The position numbers and the translations under genes are program-made. Of a DNA stretch of 14,938 nt, positions 14,827 through 14,938 are shown piece after piece. Positions within the stretch are counted from its first letter, which is position 1; the number at the start of each line of letters is the position of its first letter. The DNA comes from Gammaproteobacteria bacterium (GTDB taxonomy: Bacteria; Pseudomonadota; Gammaproteobacteria; Eutrophobiales; Eutrophobiaceae), in assembly GCA_004356415.1 (NCBI GenBank), contig SMWN01000126.1:1-14938 (forward strand), in the 5' to 3' direction. The notes beneath the pieces are model-generated. The model saw nothing but the letters and a program-made list of their open reading frames with translations, was not told the DNA's origin and made no database searches.

Positions 14827-14938
14827 ATGATAAGAATATTACTCGTTGGTTTTATTTTAGTATTTAGCAGCCATGTCTTTGCCAAATGGTATCAGGTAGA
14901 AATGGTTGTGTTTGAACATTTGATACCGGATAGCAGTG
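14827..14938 (+). CDS. CsiV-like secreted protein, 5' end only
   Basis: 37 codons are visible before the window ends. The N-terminus is a good Sec signal peptide: MIR, a hydrophobic core ILLVGFILVFSS, and a likely cleavage after HVFA. The mature start KWYQVEMVVFEHL resembles the opening of CsiV-family proteins (peptidoglycan-binding, cell-shape integrity, first studied in Vibrio), which are often encoded just after mfd in gammaproteobacteria. The call rests on this short motif and on position, so it is moderate. The ATG is one base beyond the right repeat of the 163-bp element, which supplies the untranslated leader and the weak AGTGGTG ribosome-binding site. A start further inside the gene would leave the signal peptide incomplete. 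Confidence 0.6.
   Translation, partial: MIRILLVGFILVFSSHVFAKWYQVEMVVFEHLIPDSS

Overview
The window is a core-genome block of a gammaproteobacterium, with every gene on the + strand. The order serC-pheA-hisC-tyrA-aroA-cmk-rpsA-ihfB is the conserved gammaproteobacterial arrangement seen, for example, around the Pseudomonas aromatic operon. It is followed by lapA-lapB-pyrF and then mfd with a CsiV-like gene. I cannot place the organism below class level. The coding sequence is moderately AT-leaning by eye (not computed), and tyrA and aroA are separate genes rather than the fusion found in Pseudomonas.

Layout. Bases 1-933 hold the 3' part of serC (serine and pyridoxal phosphate synthesis). Bases 974-5586 carry pheA, hisC, tyrA and aroA, which cover late shikimate, phenylalanine/tyrosine and histidine steps. 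cmk follows with no gap. rpsA (ribosomal protein S1) and ihfB (IHF beta) come next, each behind a leader of about 149 bases. lapA and lapB (control of LPS synthesis), pyrF (UMP synthesis) and mfd (transcription-coupled repair) follow. The window ends in the first 37 codons of a secreted CsiV-like protein. Tight junctions (hisC/tyrA 4-base overlap, aroA/cmk abutting, lapA/lapB 1-base overlap, lapB/pyrF 8-base overlap, pyrF/mfd 6-base gap) suggest co-transcribed, translationally coupled groups.

The genes themselves are ordinary and intact. The unusual content is in the gaps. Two non-coding, MITE-like elements with terminal inverted repeats were found by eye. One is about 327 bp (8639-8965) between ihfB and lapA. 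It has 26-bp ends matching at 24/26, a nested 20-bp stem and a heptamer tandem repeat. The other is 163 bp (14663-14825) with 18-bp ends matching at 16/18. It starts 3 bases after the mfd stop and ends 1 base before the next start codon, so it fills that gap almost exactly. Each probably shapes expression of the gene just downstream.

Short upstream ORFs precede ihfB and hisC and end in a TGATG overlap with the gene start. A 15-bp tandem repeat in the rpsA leader encodes a possible 17-residue peptide. These are candidates only. I saw no CRISPR array, tRNA, rRNA, transposase, prophage gene or defence system.
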